Source: Cyclobacteriaceae bacterium (lineage in GTDB: Bacteria > Bacteroidota > Bacteroidia > Cytophagales > Cyclobacteriaceae). From it: 40,202 nucleotides of DNA. The first letter of the stretch is position 1. Each line of letters opens with the position of its first letter. The notes under the pieces were generated by a model. The model saw only the letters and a list, made by a program, of their open reading frames with translations. It made no database searches and had not been told where the DNA came from. Shown in pieces: positions 7,832 to 16,243 of the stretch. The stretch lies in NCBI GenBank assembly GCA_022841475.1, contig JALHRJ010000040.1, positions 1 to 40,202 on the forward strand, given 5' to 3'. Position numbers and translations under genes: made by a program.

Positions 7832-10396
7832 ATGAAAAGAATATTTACAGCAACCTTGGCACTGGTAATTTTACTAGGCCTGTCAGGATCTGTTGCAGCA
7901 CAGAAGAAGAAAGATAAAAAAGCAGCAACATCGACTACCACCGCGCCAAAGGCGGATACCACCAAACGTAAAACCAGTGGGCCACAAGCCTACAGCCAGG
8001 TGATCACTTCAAAGGCTAAAACTCAAAATGGATTGTTTACTGTTCACAAAGTGAACGAGGATTACTTTTTTGAGATACCGGATACAATTGTTGGTCGTGA
8101 GTTCATGTCTATTACCCGAAAATCAAAAACACCGTCTGGTGCAGGATACGGAGGTGAGCAGGAAAACCGCCAGGTATTGAGGTGGGAAAAGGGACCTAAC
8201 CATAAATTATTTTTGCGCGCTCCATTATACATCAGTGCAAGTGGTGATTCTACCAAACCCATCAGTGAGTCGGTTCGTAACTCCAACGTAGAACCTATTG
8301 TTGCTTCCTTCGATATTAAAGCAATTAGTGATAACAAAAAGAATTATGTAATAAATGTTACTGATTTCTTTAAAGGTGACAATCAGATGGTTTCCTTGAG
8401 TCCACAAAACAAGAGACGTTTTAGTTTAGGTGCTCTGCAAAATGATCGCTCCTATATTCAAAGTGTAAAATCATTTCCTATCAATACAGAAGTGCGCATG
8501 GTGAAAACTTTTGTTTCAACCCTGCCACCACCCTCATCACCAAATGCTCCGTCTCCTATAACACCCTTACCCGCAGGATCAAATACAGGGTTTGTCACTC
8601 TTGAACTTAACGTTTCTATGATTCTGCTGCCAGCCGTGCCAGCACGTAAACGTTTATTCGATAATCGGGTTGGTTACTTTGCCAACGGGTATACCGTGTA
8701 CGGTGAAGAGTCGCAACGGGCCGAACCGGAAGTCTTTGCAGTGCGCTGGAGACTTGAGCCAAAACCAGAAGATGTTGAAAAAATGAAGCGCGGAGAATTG
8801 GTGGAGCCTATCAAACCAATTGTTTATTATATCGATCCGGCTACACCCGTGAAGTGGCGTAAGTATTTAATACAGGGAGTTGAGGATTGGCAAAAGGCTT
8901 TTGAACAAGCTGGTTGGAAGAATGCAATCCTTGCCAAAGAAGTCCCCCCGGGGGACACCACCATCAGTACAGAAGATGCACGTTATTCCTTCATCCGCTA
9001 CTTTGCTTCGGACATTCAGAATGCCTACGGACCCAATGTGCACGATCCCCGCACGGGTGAAATTCTGGAAAGTCATATCGGCTGGTATCACAATGTGATG
9101 AACTTACTAAATAGCTGGTACACCATTCAAACCGCAGCGGTTGATACCCGCGCCAGAAAGAAGAAGTTTGATGATGATTTGATGGGCGAGCTGGTTCGCT
9201 TCGTGTCATCGCATGAAGTTGGTCATACCTTAGGCTTGCGACATAATTTTGGTTCAAGCTTTGCCACTCCGGTAGAAAAACTTCGTGATAAAGAATTCTT
9301 GCAGAAGTACAGACACACAGCGTCTATTATGGACTATGCGCGCTTCAACTATGTTGCTCCACCTGAAGATGGAATTCCTGCTGAATTATTATTTCCTGGT
9401 ATTGGCGTCTATGACCGTTGGGCGATTGAGTGGGGATACAAACCAGTTTTTGATACAAAGGATCCGGTTGAAGATAAGAAGGTTTTAAACAAGTGGGTGT
9501 TGTCGCACGCCAACGATCCTATGTACTGGTTTGGTTCTGAAATCAACTCCTATGATCCACGTTCGCAGAGTGAAGACTTAGGTAACAACTCCATGAAGGC
9601 GAGTGAGTATGGAATCAAAAATCTGAAACGCATTTTGCCTGAGTTACCCGTTTGGTATAAAGAAGAGGCGGAGAAATATACTTCGTTGAATGAAATGTAC
9701 AACCAGGTGGTGGGTCAATACCGCAGATACATGGGGCACGTTACCAAAAATATTGGCGGTATTTACGAAACCCCTAAGACGTACGATCAGGAAGGGGCGG
9801 TTTATGAAGTAACTCCGAAAGCAATTCAACAGGAGGCTGTTGCATTTTTGAATAAGCAACTTTTTGAAACGCCATCGTGGATGTTGAATCAGGAAGTAAT
9901 GAATAGAATTCGCCCGGGTTCAGGGGTGGAGCAATTGCGCTCTGTGCAAGAAGCAACACTTAATAGTATTTATGATTATGCCCGCATGCAACGATTGATT
10001 GAATCCAGCGTCCTGAGCAACACCGCCTACACATTGGATGAGTTATATACGGATCTGCGTTCCGGAATCTGGTCAGAACTACGTACCCGGAAATCCATTG
10101 ATGTATTCCGGAGAAATTTGCAGAAGGTTCATGCTGAAAAGATGATTTCTTTATTGAACCCTGCCAATACACCACAGTCCGGTGGCCAGGGTTTCAGTAG
10201 TCCGTTTTTCCCTGCATCCCCGGCATCGCCCGTGGCGGATCCCAAGAAAAGCGATGTGATCTCCATTACGCGTGCACATCTGGTTGCCTTACGCAGTGAG
10301 ATTAACGCAGCCTTGCCCGGCACCACGGATAAGATGAGTCGCTATCATTTGCAGGATGTTCAGAATCGCCTCAATCAGGCGCTTGATCCTAAGTAA
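7832..10396 (+). CDS. secreted zinc-dependent metalloprotease (DUF5117/DUF5118/DUF4953 type)
   Basis: The protein has 854 residues with a signal peptide ending SGSVAAQ (about 24), then a Lys/Thr-rich low-complexity stretch to about 48. The order resembles the large Bacteroidota zinc-dependent metalloproteases annotated DUF5118 (short N-terminal part), DUF5117 and a C-terminal DUF4953 region. The metal site is a metzincin motif HEVGHTLGLRH with H461, H465, H471 and catalytic E462. A Met-turn candidate follows in SIMDYARFNY. No membrane helix is seen after the signal, so it is periplasmic or surface-exposed. Its substrates are unknown, though the genes are common in this phylum and often numerous. 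It is monocistronic, with a palindrome upstream and a repeat element after it. The coding region contains a Pro/Ser-rich loop near 232-245 (PPPSSPNAPSPITP). Confidence 0.88.
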   Translation: MKRIFTATLALVILLGLSGSVAAQKKKDKKAATSTTTAPKADTTKRKTSGPQAYSQVITSKAKTQNGLFTVHKVNEDYFFEIPDTIVGREFMSITRKSKTPSGAGYGGEQENRQVLRWEKGPNHKLFLRAPLYISASGDSTKPISESVRNSNVEPIVASFDIKAISDNKKNYVINVTDFFKGDNQMVSLSPQNKRRFSLGALQNDRSYIQSVKSFPINTEVRMVKTFVSTLPPPSSPNAPSPITPLPAGSNTGFVTLELNVSMILLPAVPARKRLFDNRVGYFANGYTVYGEESQRAEPEVFAVRWRLEPKPEDVEKMKRGELVEPIKPIVYYIDPATPVKWRKYLIQGVEDWQKAFEQAGWKNAILAKEVPPGDTTISTEDARYSFIRYFASDIQNAYGPNVHDPRTGEILESHIGWYHNVMNLLNSWYTIQTAAVDTRARKKKFDDDLMGELVRFVSSHEVGHTLGLRHNFGSSFATPVEKLRDKEFLQKYRHTASIMDYARFNYVAPPEDGIPAELLFPGIGVYDRWAIEWGYKPVFDTKDPVEDKKVLNKWVLSHANDPMYWFGSEINSYDPRSQSEDLGNNSMKASEYGIKNLKRILPELPVWYKEEAEKYTSLNEMYNQVVGQYRRYMGHVTKNIGGIYETPKTYDQEGAVYEVTPKAIQQEAVAFLNKQLFETPSWMLNQEVMNRIRPGSGVEQLRSVQEATLNSIYDYARMQRLIESSVLSNTAYTLDELYTDLRSGIWSELRTRKSIDVFRRNLQKVHAEKMISLLNPANTPQSGGQGFSSPFFPASPASPVADPKKSDVISITRAHLVALRSEINAALPGTTDKMSRYHLQDVQNRLNQALDPK

Positions 10397-10420
10397 TCTG
10401 AAATCACAATTTAAAAGCAA

Positions 10421-10577
10421 GCTGTCTCAAAAGTCTATTAAAAGTGTAGTGTCATTCCGGCCCTGCCTTTGCCGAAGCGGCTACGCGCAGGCAGGCTTGA
10501 GCCGGAATCTCATTCTTCATCTCAAATCTGGGATCGCGGGTCAAAGCCCGCGATGACTGGAAGACTTTTGAGAAAGC
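10421..10577. repeat. MITE/REP-like palindromic repeat element
   Basis: Outer inverted repeats GCTGTCTCAAAAGTCT (10421-10436) and AGACTTTTGAGAAAGC (10562-10577) match at 15 of 16 positions. Inside are nested palindromes. GTCAT (10451-10455) pairs with ATGAC (10553-10557). ATTCCGGC (10454-10461) pairs with GCCGGAAT (10501-10508). CCTGCC pairs with GGCAGG and GCCG with CGGC in the first core. ATCGCGGG (10533-10540) pairs with CCCGCGAT (10547-10554). The core is clearly richer in GC than its flanks. It lies between two convergent genes and holds no ORF. This looks like a dispersed non-autonomous element; copy number in the genome cannot be seen here. It may also terminate both neighbours. Confidence 0.75.
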
Positions 10578-10610
10578 CTCTTTTTTATGCTCTTCATGAA
10601 ATGCCAGAAC

Positions 10611-11483
10611 CTAATCGGGAGAATTATGAAATAAGAGTAAGTCAACAAAAGTGCCCACCGCATACGGAGCCTGTTGAAAGAATAGAACGGGTTCGATAAG
10701 TTCTAACTCCATTAATAGGAATTGGCCATGTACCATCACACCATCAACCCGGGCATAAAGAAGAGGCTCTTGAATATGCGTGAGAATTGATGCCGCTTGT
10801 TTTATTAATTCATCAGAAGGCTCAATGGGGCTATAACTTCCTCCAAAGTCATCCTGAACCCGAAAGTCTCCGGCTTTCGGTTTTTTAAGTACGGCATGAC
10901 TGAATTTTTTATGAAAAAATATCAATGAGTATTCTCCTTCTTCAATTTCAGGTACAAATTGTTGAATAAGCAAATCAGATTGGTCAAGCAACTGATTCAT
11001 GATAGGTTGATGTTGGGCGACATCTTTTAGTGATACCACAAATGTGTTATGAGCAGTAGCAGAAATGGCAGGTTTCACAACCGCTTTATTCCATCCTTGT
11101 TGTTGAAGTAATTCTTTCAAATTAACGGTGGCGCCTTTTATTAGCCATTGCGTAGGCGATAAGCGAACACCCTGACGATCGAGTTCTGCTAAATATTTTT
11201 TATGAAGATTCCATCGCACCGTGCTAACCGGATTTAACAGGTTTACCTGGTTGGTTTGCAAGTTATCCAGCCATGATAAAAATTTTTGAGGATGAAGATG
11301 ATAGTTCCAGCAGGAGCGAAGCACAACTAGATCAAAGGAATTCCAATCTGTAAAATTACCATCCCATGGAATTGCCTGTACCTGAACTCCACGCAGTTTA
11401 AGTGCAAGAACAACTTCAAGATCATCAGGGGCAAATTCTGGTTTGGTTGAGCAAGTAACAAAGGCGATTCTGTGCACAGCCAT
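10611..11483 (-). CDS. ATP-grasp enzyme (RimK/DcsG-like)
   Basis: A cytosolic protein of 290 residues from ATG 11483 (MAVHRIAFVTC). An in-frame TTG at 11501 would add six residues and is less likely. The N-terminal part (EVVLALKLRGVQVQAIPW, then VVLRSCWNYHLHP) and the central RWNLHKKYLAEL plus NKAVVKPAISA (ATP-binding Lys) match ATP-grasp ligases related to RimK, glutathione synthetase and the cycloserine-pathway protein DcsG. The end has RVDGVMVHGQFLLMELELIEP, the usual metal-binding ending with Glu residues. Such enzymes join a carboxylate to an amine or thiol using ATP; the substrate here cannot be predicted. It starts 24 bases after the ICMT-like gene, so the two are probably co-transcribed. 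No natural-product genes are nearby. Confidence 0.75.
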   Translation of the reverse strand: MAVHRIAFVTCSTKPEFAPDDLEVVLALKLRGVQVQAIPWDGNFTDWNSFDLVVLRSCWNYHLHPQKFLSWLDNLQTNQVNLLNPVSTVRWNLHKKYLAELDRQGVRLSPTQWLIKGATVNLKELLQQQGWNKAVVKPAISATAHNTFVVSLKDVAQHQPIMNQLLDQSDLLIQQFVPEIEEGEYSLIFFHKKFSHAVLKKPKAGDFRVQDDFGGSYSPIEPSDELIKQAASILTHIQEPLLYARVDGVMVHGQFLLMELELIEPVLFFQQAPYAVGTFVDLLLFHNSPD

Positions 11484-11507
11484 GCGGAAAGTTATTTTCA
11501 ACTACGA

Positions 11508-12122
11508 TTAGAATAAGCGGGGCAAGAGTAGCCAGCTCTTTTTCTTGTATTCACCAAATTCCGCAAAGCGCGACAATGATTTATCTTTCTTGATCATATT
11601 GGGAATAAAAGCACCTATGAAAAAGACTACGATGCCAATATAGCCAACCCAGCTTTCTGTTAACATAGCAAATCCAACATAAATCATCAATTCCCCTAAA
11701 TAATTGGTGTTCCTACAGCGGGCAAAGAAAGATTCCGTAACAAGTCCGGTTTTATATTTTAGTGTAAAATATTTTTGAGCATCACTGCCAAAGTGCAGCA
11801 TCACACCAAGCATGTTTAGAGCAACGGCTGCAGCAAAGATTGATACCCCAGGCTCTATCCGCTGACTGATCAAGAACCATGGCGCTACCCAGTAAAGTCC
11901 TAAAGCGAAGAAAACAAAGATAGCGTAGGGAAAAGAAACCACTTGTTCCCATTGTTTATCGGGGAAGAGTTGATCTTTTAGTAGCCATAAAAATCCATAA
12001 CTACCATGAAGAGCCATATAAATCCAGGGGCCAAGAGAAAAGTTATTGTAATAGAGCATTAACCCGAAAACGAAAAAAGCTGTGCTTCCTTTATGCAGGT
12101 TAATCGGGTATTTAAGTTTCAT
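11508..12122 (-). CDS. ICMT/DUF1295-like integral membrane methyltransferase family protein
   Basis: The protein has 204 residues and about five to six hydrophobic segments. The C-terminal region carries the family signature of isoprenylcysteine methyltransferase and steroid-reductase-like membrane proteins: YKTGLVTESFFARCRNTNYLGE (split motif R-NTNYLGE near 140-146), then a short loop and a final FAEFGEYKKKSWLLLP, equivalent to the E-EL-Y-Y--V end of that superfamily. Bacterial members methylate lipids or reduce double bonds, and the true substrate is unknown. It lies between the GH5 gene upstream (gap 15 bases) and the ATP-grasp gene downstream (24 bases), so the three may form an operon. 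No signal peptide is needed. Confidence 0.7.
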   Translation of the reverse strand: MKLKYPINLHKGSTAFFVFGLMLYYNNFSLGPWIYMALHGSYGFLWLLKDQLFPDKQWEQVVSFPYAIFVFFALGLYWVAPWFLISQRIEPGVSIFAAAVALNMLGVMLHFGSDAQKYFTLKYKTGLVTESFFARCRNTNYLGELMIYVGFAMLTESWVGYIGIVVFFIGAFIPNMIKKDKSLSRFAEFGEYKKKSWLLLPRLF

Positions 12123-12137
12123 GATCAGAAAATTTTC

Positions 12138-13433
12138 TCAACGAAGCTTTTTGAATTTTTTGCCGTAGCGCTTAATGAGTTTAAGTGTTGATTTGTCGTG
12201 ATCATAAACTGAGTACCAGCCTTGGGGTTCATGTGGCGGATCACCTGTAAAGTCATCGCCCTTTTTCCACCAGGTCTCAGGCTCTCTCGGTCGGCCTTCA
12301 CCACCCCAGGCCCAGAAGTTGACACCACTGGCTTCGCCTTTTACAGCCAGTTGATAAACTTGTTCAAAAACTTCCTGATAATATTCATCGCGATGAAGGG
12401 TGGTTGCCTTAGGATCGAAGCTTCCATTATCTTTCATGATGCCAAACTCTTCGAGTACAAATGGTTTGCCCAGTTCTTTAGATTCCGCTGCGTGGAGCAG
12501 TAGGTACTCAATCATCTTTTTTCTTGCATCCGGATAAGTTTGATCATGTTTTTGCGGATCATACCAGCTCCAGTTTTGTATCCATATATGTGCCGTTGTA
12601 TAATCTATCGCAGCACTTTCATGCATGCGCATGAAGTCGGTGCCGGATGTAGAAGGCGAAGAGGTATAGCCTTCAGCACCTGTAGTAATCAAATGATTTT
12701 TGTCAAGCTCTTTTATCAAGGAAGCTGTGGCATGGATCCACGGATAAAAAACTGCCGTCTGATCAACACCCCGGGGCTCATTGGCAAGTTCCCAAGCCAT
12801 AATGGTAGGGTCTTCACGATATAATAATCCATTGACGGTATTCTTACGTGTAACTACTTTTTCAATTACCTGATTGAAGTGCGTTACTGCTGCCGGGATC
12901 GTATAAAATTGGGCTACATATTTCTGAAAATTATCCCAGTTTCCATTCCAATGTGGTGGTGGGTAAGGAATAGAATCACCCGTGTGCCACTTTACATATT
13001 GCCCCATCCCGCCTGACCATTGCCAGAAGTTGTTCAGTACAACCACGGCTGTCAAGTCGCGTTTCCTTAGTTCATCGAGTAACACATCCATGCCCGACAA
13101 CACTTCTTCTTTTAGGACTCCTGCCTCATCCTGAACGGCAGGCAAAATCCGATACGGACTATTATCAGGCCCTTCGGTAAGTGCCATTATTCTCAAATTA
13201 CTGATGCCATTTTTTTTCATTTGATCTAATTCTCTCCGGAGGCGTTGTGGACTTGATCCGGGTTGGGTTCCCGCCAGATTCATTCCCTGCCAATAGTTGG
13301 TTCCCATGAAGAAATAAGGTTTACCGTGGCGGTAAAACTTGCTATCCTTCACAACTATAAAAGGGGAATCAGATTGAGCGAAAGACAGGATAATAGTAGA
13401 TGCAAAAAACCATAAGATCAGAAGAGCTTTCAT
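12138..13433 (-). CDS. secreted GH5 family glycoside hydrolase (mannanase-like)
   Basis: The protein has 431 residues with a signal peptide ending ILSFAQ (20). It is a TIM-barrel retaining glycosidase of clan GH-A. The acid/base is E219 in WELANEP and the nucleophile is E329 in VLEEFG. The N-terminal pattern (FIVVKDSKFYRHGKPYFF, GTNYWQGMNL) and AHIWIQNWSWYDP resemble GH5 subfamily 7 endo-beta-1,4-mannanases and related mannosidases, so mannan or glucomannan is the likeliest substrate. Subfamily is inference. No carbohydrate-binding module and no SusC/SusD pair is present, so this is not a classical polysaccharide utilization locus. It probably leads the transcript that includes the ICMT-like and ATP-grasp genes. 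Confidence 0.88.
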   Translation of the reverse strand: MKALLILWFFASTIILSFAQSDSPFIVVKDSKFYRHGKPYFFMGTNYWQGMNLAGTQPGSSPQRLRRELDQMKKNGISNLRIMALTEGPDNSPYRILPAVQDEAGVLKEEVLSGMDVLLDELRKRDLTAVVVLNNFWQWSGGMGQYVKWHTGDSIPYPPPHWNGNWDNFQKYVAQFYTIPAAVTHFNQVIEKVVTRKNTVNGLLYREDPTIMAWELANEPRGVDQTAVFYPWIHATASLIKELDKNHLITTGAEGYTSSPSTSGTDFMRMHESAAIDYTTAHIWIQNWSWYDPQKHDQTYPDARKKMIEYLLLHAAESKELGKPFVLEEFGIMKDNGSFDPKATTLHRDEYYQEVFEQVYQLAVKGEASGVNFWAWGGEGRPREPETWWKKGDDFTGDPPHEPQGWYSVYDHDKSTLKLIKRYGKKFKKLR

Positions 13434-13493
13434 CGGTAGGAAAGGTTTGCTGAAATTACTAAAGAAGTTTCAGTTTCAAAAAACGAAAACTTG

Positions 13494-13949
13494 TTACTCA
13501 CCTACATCTACCCAATAATTTGAAGCATCTTGAGTGTCAACATATAAAACGATTTCCTGGCCTACTGTAAACTGAGCAGGACCCCACACATTGTGACTCT
13601 TAAATGTTTTCTTTTGCCCTGAGATTTCGGCAACACATTCTACCAGCTGCGGATGCCGGTTGTTGATTCTGATCGAAGTATTGTAATAGACATTAGAAAT
13701 AGCAGCCCGTACTTTTCGTCCGGATCGCAAGAGATACTCGCGCCTTGCTTTTTGCCGGGCTTGAGAATACAGAAGGCCGCCACCAATTAATGAAAACAGC
13801 AGCCCGATAAAGGTGAAGACCATCGGGCCAATCCATTGCTCAGAAAATTCAGTGAATTCCTGATCAACCAGAGCAAAATAAAACCAACCTAATCCGATGA
13901 ATGCAAATAAAACCCCGATTGATAGAAAAATGATAGAGAACAGTTTCAT
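13494..13949 (-). CDS. DUF3592 membrane protein
   Basis: From ATG 13949 (MKLFSIIFLSIG) the protein has 151 residues. The in-frame start at 13988 is a TTG and would add 13 residues. Two membrane helices (about 5-27 and 42-62) are followed by a basic stretch (QARQKARREYLLRSGRKV) and a soluble beta domain of about 80 residues, VRAAISNVYYNTS to the end, typical of DUF3592 proteins. Their function is not established. It has no close operon partner: gaps are 60 bases to the GH5 gene and about 100 to the SemiSWEET gene. Confidence 0.75.
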   Translation of the reverse strand: MKLFSIIFLSIGVLFAFIGLGWFYFALVDQEFTEFSEQWIGPMVFTFIGLLFSLIGGGLLYSQARQKARREYLLRSGRKVRAAISNVYYNTSIRINNRHPQLVECVAEISGQKKTFKSHNVWGPAQFTVGQEIVLYVDTQDASNYWVDVGE

Positions 13950-14049
13950 AACTCTTTTGAAAAGGGATATGAAGATACTAAACTCCAACCATACTTTCTT
14001 AACAAGAAAGTACCTTTAAAAGCGATTATACTGGACTTTTTGAAGTTGT

Positions 14050-14307
14050 CTATTCTTTGAATCTCAATTTGAAATAGAGCAATGAAGAAGCGAGCAATAG
14101 TGTGAACAGGTTTGCTACAATTACCGGCACATCACGAATAATAATCCCGTAAATCAACCAAAGCAAAACGCCAAAACAGAAAAAGGAAAACATACCCAGC
14201 GAAAGATCTTTGGCGGAGCCGCTCTTCCAGGTTTTGATTACCTGTGGCAAAAATGCGATGGTGGTACAAGAACCAGCTGCTAACCCAAGAATTTGAATTT
14301 CATTCAT
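14050..14307 (-). CDS. SemiSWEET sugar transporter
   Basis: An 85-residue protein with three membrane helices, the size of a single triple-helix bundle. The PQ-loop motif is P21-Q22 in IAFLPQVIKTWKSGSAKDLS, and the second helix carries FFCFGVLLWLIYGI, both typical of bacterial SemiSWEETs. These work as homodimers that pass sugars down their gradient. The presence of a GH5 and a GH109-type enzyme nearby suits a role in sugar uptake or release, but there is no operon link. The start ATG at 14307 is followed directly by the family motif. Confidence 0.9.
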   Translation of the reverse strand: MNEIQILGLAAGSCTTIAFLPQVIKTWKSGSAKDLSLGMFSFFCFGVLLWLIYGIIIRDVPVIVANLFTLLLASSLLYFKLRFKE

Positions 14308-14457
14308 AATAAAAAATTGTTACGCAAAGATAACGTACGTTGCTGCAGAAAGATTTGCAGGTGTAAGGTTATTAGTATCCTGAGCTACCTAAACCGTTTG
14401 CATAAAATTTTTCAGCGTCCTGAGACCCTTATTTCGAGCCACCCTGCATGAATTTGT

Positions 14458-14465
14458 TACCTTTG
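14458..14465 (+). promoter_or_regulatory. -7 promoter motif for PhnA-like gene
   Basis: TACCTTTG, a full match to TAnnTTTG, 26 bases before the ATG at 14492. No strong -33 element is seen. Confidence 0.5.
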
Positions 14466-14491
14466 GTTTTCTTTAATTAAGAAATTAATTC

Positions 14492-14701
14492 ATGGACGTT
14501 AAAGATAGTAATGGCAACGTTTTGAGTGATGGGGACACGGTAACACTCATAAAAGACTTGAAAGTAAGAGGATCATCTACCACATTAAAGCGTGGAACCG
14601 TGGTGAAGAAAATCCGCCTCACCGACAACGAAGATGAAGTGGATTGCCGCATCAACGGAAGCAGTATTGTGCTTCGAACAGAGTTTTTGAAAAAAGGCTG
14701 A
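14492..14701 (+). CDS. PhnA-like (YjdM C-terminal domain) protein
   Basis: A 69-residue cytosolic protein matching the C-terminal beta-barrel of PhnA/YjdM proteins: DVKDSNGNVLSDGDTVTLIKDLKVRGSS, then LKRGTVVKKIRLTD and VDCRINGSSIVLRTEFLKK. The N-terminal zinc ribbon of full-length PhnA is absent; the short form is common in Bacteroidota, so this is not a truncation. The name dates from a phosphonate link that is not supported by biochemistry; no phosphonate genes are nearby. It has its own promoter motif and converges on the small minus-strand ORF. Confidence 0.85.
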   Translation: MDVKDSNGNVLSDGDTVTLIKDLKVRGSSTTLKRGTVVKKIRLTDNEDEVDCRINGSSIVLRTEFLKKG

Positions 14702-14703
14702 TT

Positions 14704-14865
14704 TTATTTCTTCTTTTTATTACGAATGGTTCGATACAAAAAGTCTATTGTATTAATCAGAACCCATAGTATGAAAATAATCAACAGTGCCCAAAGCAAA
14801 TTGAATTCAGCCTGTAATTGCCTACTGCGCCAATTGTACCAAACTGGGATTACTATTGAGCTCAA
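14704..14865 (-). CDS. possible small single-pass membrane protein
   Basis: An open frame of 53 codons directly follows the GH109-type gene, in the same reading frame and with no ATG. The first usable start is TTG at 14865, 12 bases after that gene's stop. The translation begins LSSIVIPVWYNWRSRQLQ. It then has a hydrophobic segment, NLLWALLIIFILWVLINTI (22-40), and ends in the basic RTIRNKKKK. That layout is what a real small membrane protein looks like. Its end lies two bases from the convergent PhnA stop. It could be real, or the hydrophobicity could be chance. Readthrough of the TAA would add it as a membrane tail to the enzyme, which is unlikely but possible. Confidence 0.3.
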   Translation of the reverse strand: MSSIVIPVWYNWRSRQLQAEFNLLWALLIIFILWVLINTIDFLYRTIRNKKKK

Positions 14866-14877
14866 CCAAATTGAAGT

Positions 14878-16233
14878 TTAATAATCATCACCTCGTACAA
14901 AATCATTTTTTCTATACATCCACTTGCCCTGCGTGAAGTCCGGGAACTCAACACTCTCACCGCCCAGTTGAATTGAACTTTCCGAAAGCGGAGTAATGGC
15001 ACTCCAGGTAACGGCATCATAAACATCCTGGGGTGTGTTTGTTTTGCGTTTCACAGATTCAATAAAGGCGTTCAGTACAAACCAATCCATGCCACCATGA
15101 CCGGCACCGCTTGCATCGTTGCCATATTTTTTCCAAAGGGGATGATCATATTTATCCAGCCACTCTTTGGCATCTTCCCACTGATGGGATTTTTTGCTTT
15201 GCCCTTCTATATAAATCGATTTGTTGATATCCATCCAGATGCCCTTCGTGCCTTGCACTCTAAACCCAATCGAGTAGGGCCGTGGAAGGTTCGTATCATG
15301 TTGGAGTAAAATAGTTTCCTCGTTGGCAGTACTGATCATCGTGGTAACGACATCACCTAATTTGAAATTGATTTTTGCATTGGGATGATCTTTACCACCC
15401 ATTTTTACAACATGATCATGTAAGCCCCGGGCTTTGGTGGAATAGGAAACAAGTTGTGTAAAACGGTTTCCCCGATTGATGTCAATCATCATGGCCACGG
15501 GGCCGATACCATGGGTAGGGTAAAGATCGCCATTGCGATACACCGAATGTTGTGTTCGCCACTGTGCTTCTGAAAATCCTTTTTCTCCAAACTCAGCCCC
15601 ATTGCCGTAGGCATTTTTTCCATCGTTGAATTTTACTTCGCGCAGATCATGTTGATAACCTCCTTGCAGATGCACGATCTCACCAAACACATTTTGTCGC
15701 ACCATATTTAATACGGCCATTACATCGCGTCTGTAACAAACATTCTCCAGCATCATCAGGGGCATGCCGGTTCGTTCGCTGGTGTGTACCAATTGCCAGC
15801 ATTCTTCCACGGTCATGCCAGTGATTACTTCGCAGCCCACATATTTTTTTGCATTCATCGCATCGATACACATCACTGTATGCCATTCCCACGGGGTGGA
15901 GATGATCACCGCATCGATGTCTTTGTTCTCCAACAATTTTTTATACCCGTATGGCCCATCCATAATAACCTGCGGCTTAGGCTTACCTGAATCTGAAATC
16001 ATTTTCAGACTCGTGTCTACCATGCGTTGCTGCACATCGCAGATCGCGATCACATCCGTGTCTGTCCGCTTTAACGCCAGTTCAAGATGACTCTGACCGC
16101 GAAGGCCTACACCAATAAATCCAAGTCTTACTTTGGTTTCTTTCTCTTTTGAGAAAACTATTCCGGAAGGAAGAATAGAAAGACCGAGCCCGGCAACGGC
16201 TGTGGATTTGATGAAGTTTCTGCGGTTATTCAT
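14878..16233 (-). CDS. Gfo/Idh/MocA family oxidoreductase, GH109-type glycosidase
   Basis: The protein has 451 residues. A Tat signal starts it: RRNFIK at 4-9, then a hydrophobic AVAGLGLSILPSG, so it should be exported folded with its cofactor. The Rossmann loop GVGLRG (41-46) binds NAD. Several stretches closely match GH109 alpha-N-acetylgalactosaminidases as I remember them: LENVCYRRDVMAVLNMVRQ, GYQHDLREVKFNDG, TQHSVYRNGDLYPTHG and KYDHPLWKKY. GH109 enzymes cut glycosidic bonds by an NAD-dependent oxidation-elimination route, acting on GalNAc in the best studied cases. The substrate here is inference. It lies 10 bases after the M42-like peptidase gene and probably shares its transcript. Confidence 0.88.
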   Translation of the reverse strand: MNNRRNFIKSTAVAGLGLSILPSGIVFSKEKETKVRLGFIGVGLRGQSHLELALKRTDTDVIAICDVQQRMVDTSLKMISDSGKPKPQVIMDGPYGYKKLLENKDIDAVIISTPWEWHTVMCIDAMNAKKYVGCEVITGMTVEECWQLVHTSERTGMPLMMLENVCYRRDVMAVLNMVRQNVFGEIVHLQGGYQHDLREVKFNDGKNAYGNGAEFGEKGFSEAQWRTQHSVYRNGDLYPTHGIGPVAMMIDINRGNRFTQLVSYSTKARGLHDHVVKMGGKDHPNAKINFKLGDVVTTMISTANEETILLQHDTNLPRPYSIGFRVQGTKGIWMDINKSIYIEGQSKKSHQWEDAKEWLDKYDHPLWKKYGNDASGAGHGGMDWFVLNAFIESVKRKTNTPQDVYDAVTWSAITPLSESSIQLGGESVEFPDFTQGKWMYRKNDFVRGDDY

Positions 16234-16243
16234 AATTTTTGAA

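Noticed and set aside
10469..10699. Plus-strand 76-codon frame through the MITE-like element.
   Set aside because: The start lies in the palindromic core, the composition is that of the repeat, and it runs into the ATP-grasp gene antisense.
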